From NCBI GenBank assembly GCA_902772675.1, contig CACYBN010000006.1, positions 1 to 5,369 of the forward strand: a DNA stretch of 5,369 bases, given 5' to 3'. Below, in pieces: positions 5,363 to 5,369 of the stretch; the first letter of the stretch is position 1; the number at the start of each line of letters is the position of its first letter. Made by a program: the position numbers and the translations under genes. The notes below the pieces were generated by a model that was not told the DNA's origin, did no database searches, and saw only the letters and a list, made by a program, of their open reading frames with translations. This stretch comes from an uncultured Erysipelotrichaceae bacterium. GTDB taxonomy: Bacteria > Bacillota_I > Bacilli_A > RF39 > UBA660.

Positions 5363-5369
5363 TAAATCA

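Noticed and set aside
1..5369. CRISPR array, tRNA, rRNA, insertion sequence or integrase
   Set aside because: No spaced direct repeats, no tRNA-like cloverleaf arms, no transposase or integrase motifs and no flanking inverted repeats were seen.

Overview
The window is a strongly AT-rich stretch of bacterial chromosome, compact and Bacillota-like. Purine-rich GGAGG-type ribosome sites, TATAAT -10 boxes, small hairpin-plus-T terminators and gaps of 60-70 bases point to a low-GC Gram-positive, probably an anaerobic or gut-type Clostridia or Bacilli lineage. The genus cannot be fixed from this sequence. TGG encodes Trp and TGA ends two genes, so the code looks standard (table 11), not the mycoplasma code.

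Layout. Bases 1-485 (+) hold the 3' end of a gene with a helix-turn-helix-like C-terminal domain of the kind usually fused behind a macro (ADP-ribose-binding) domain. It meets, tail to tail, a minus-strand block that fills the rest of the window. Bases 503-650 (-) look like the frameshifted tail of a broken gene and share one hairpin terminator with the plus-strand gene. Then, reading the minus strand from right to left: an unidentified helical protein (4676-5350) overlaps and precedes a 562-residue protein with an HExxH zinc-protease signature (3001-4689). Next come a small two-helix membrane protein with a YcxB-like tail (2416-2937), an NAD(P)-dependent dehydrogenase of the 2,4-diaminopentanoate dehydrogenase / dihydrodipicolinate-reductase-like family (1288-2358), and a CYTH-domain protein of the class IV adenylate cyclase type (671-1219).

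Organisation. Only the 5350-to-3001 pair looks like a true operon, with overlapping genes and the second ribosome site inside the first gene. The other three minus-strand genes each appear to have their own promoter and terminator. The two metabolic genes are well-conserved family members. The flanking genes (the macro/HTH tail, the membrane protein, and the metalloprotease with its partner) look like lineage-specific accessory genes. The most interesting unknown is the metalloprotease-like protein and its helical partner. A recurring oddity is that terminator stems include the stop codon, and the terminator T-tract runs directly into the next gene's extended -10 box.
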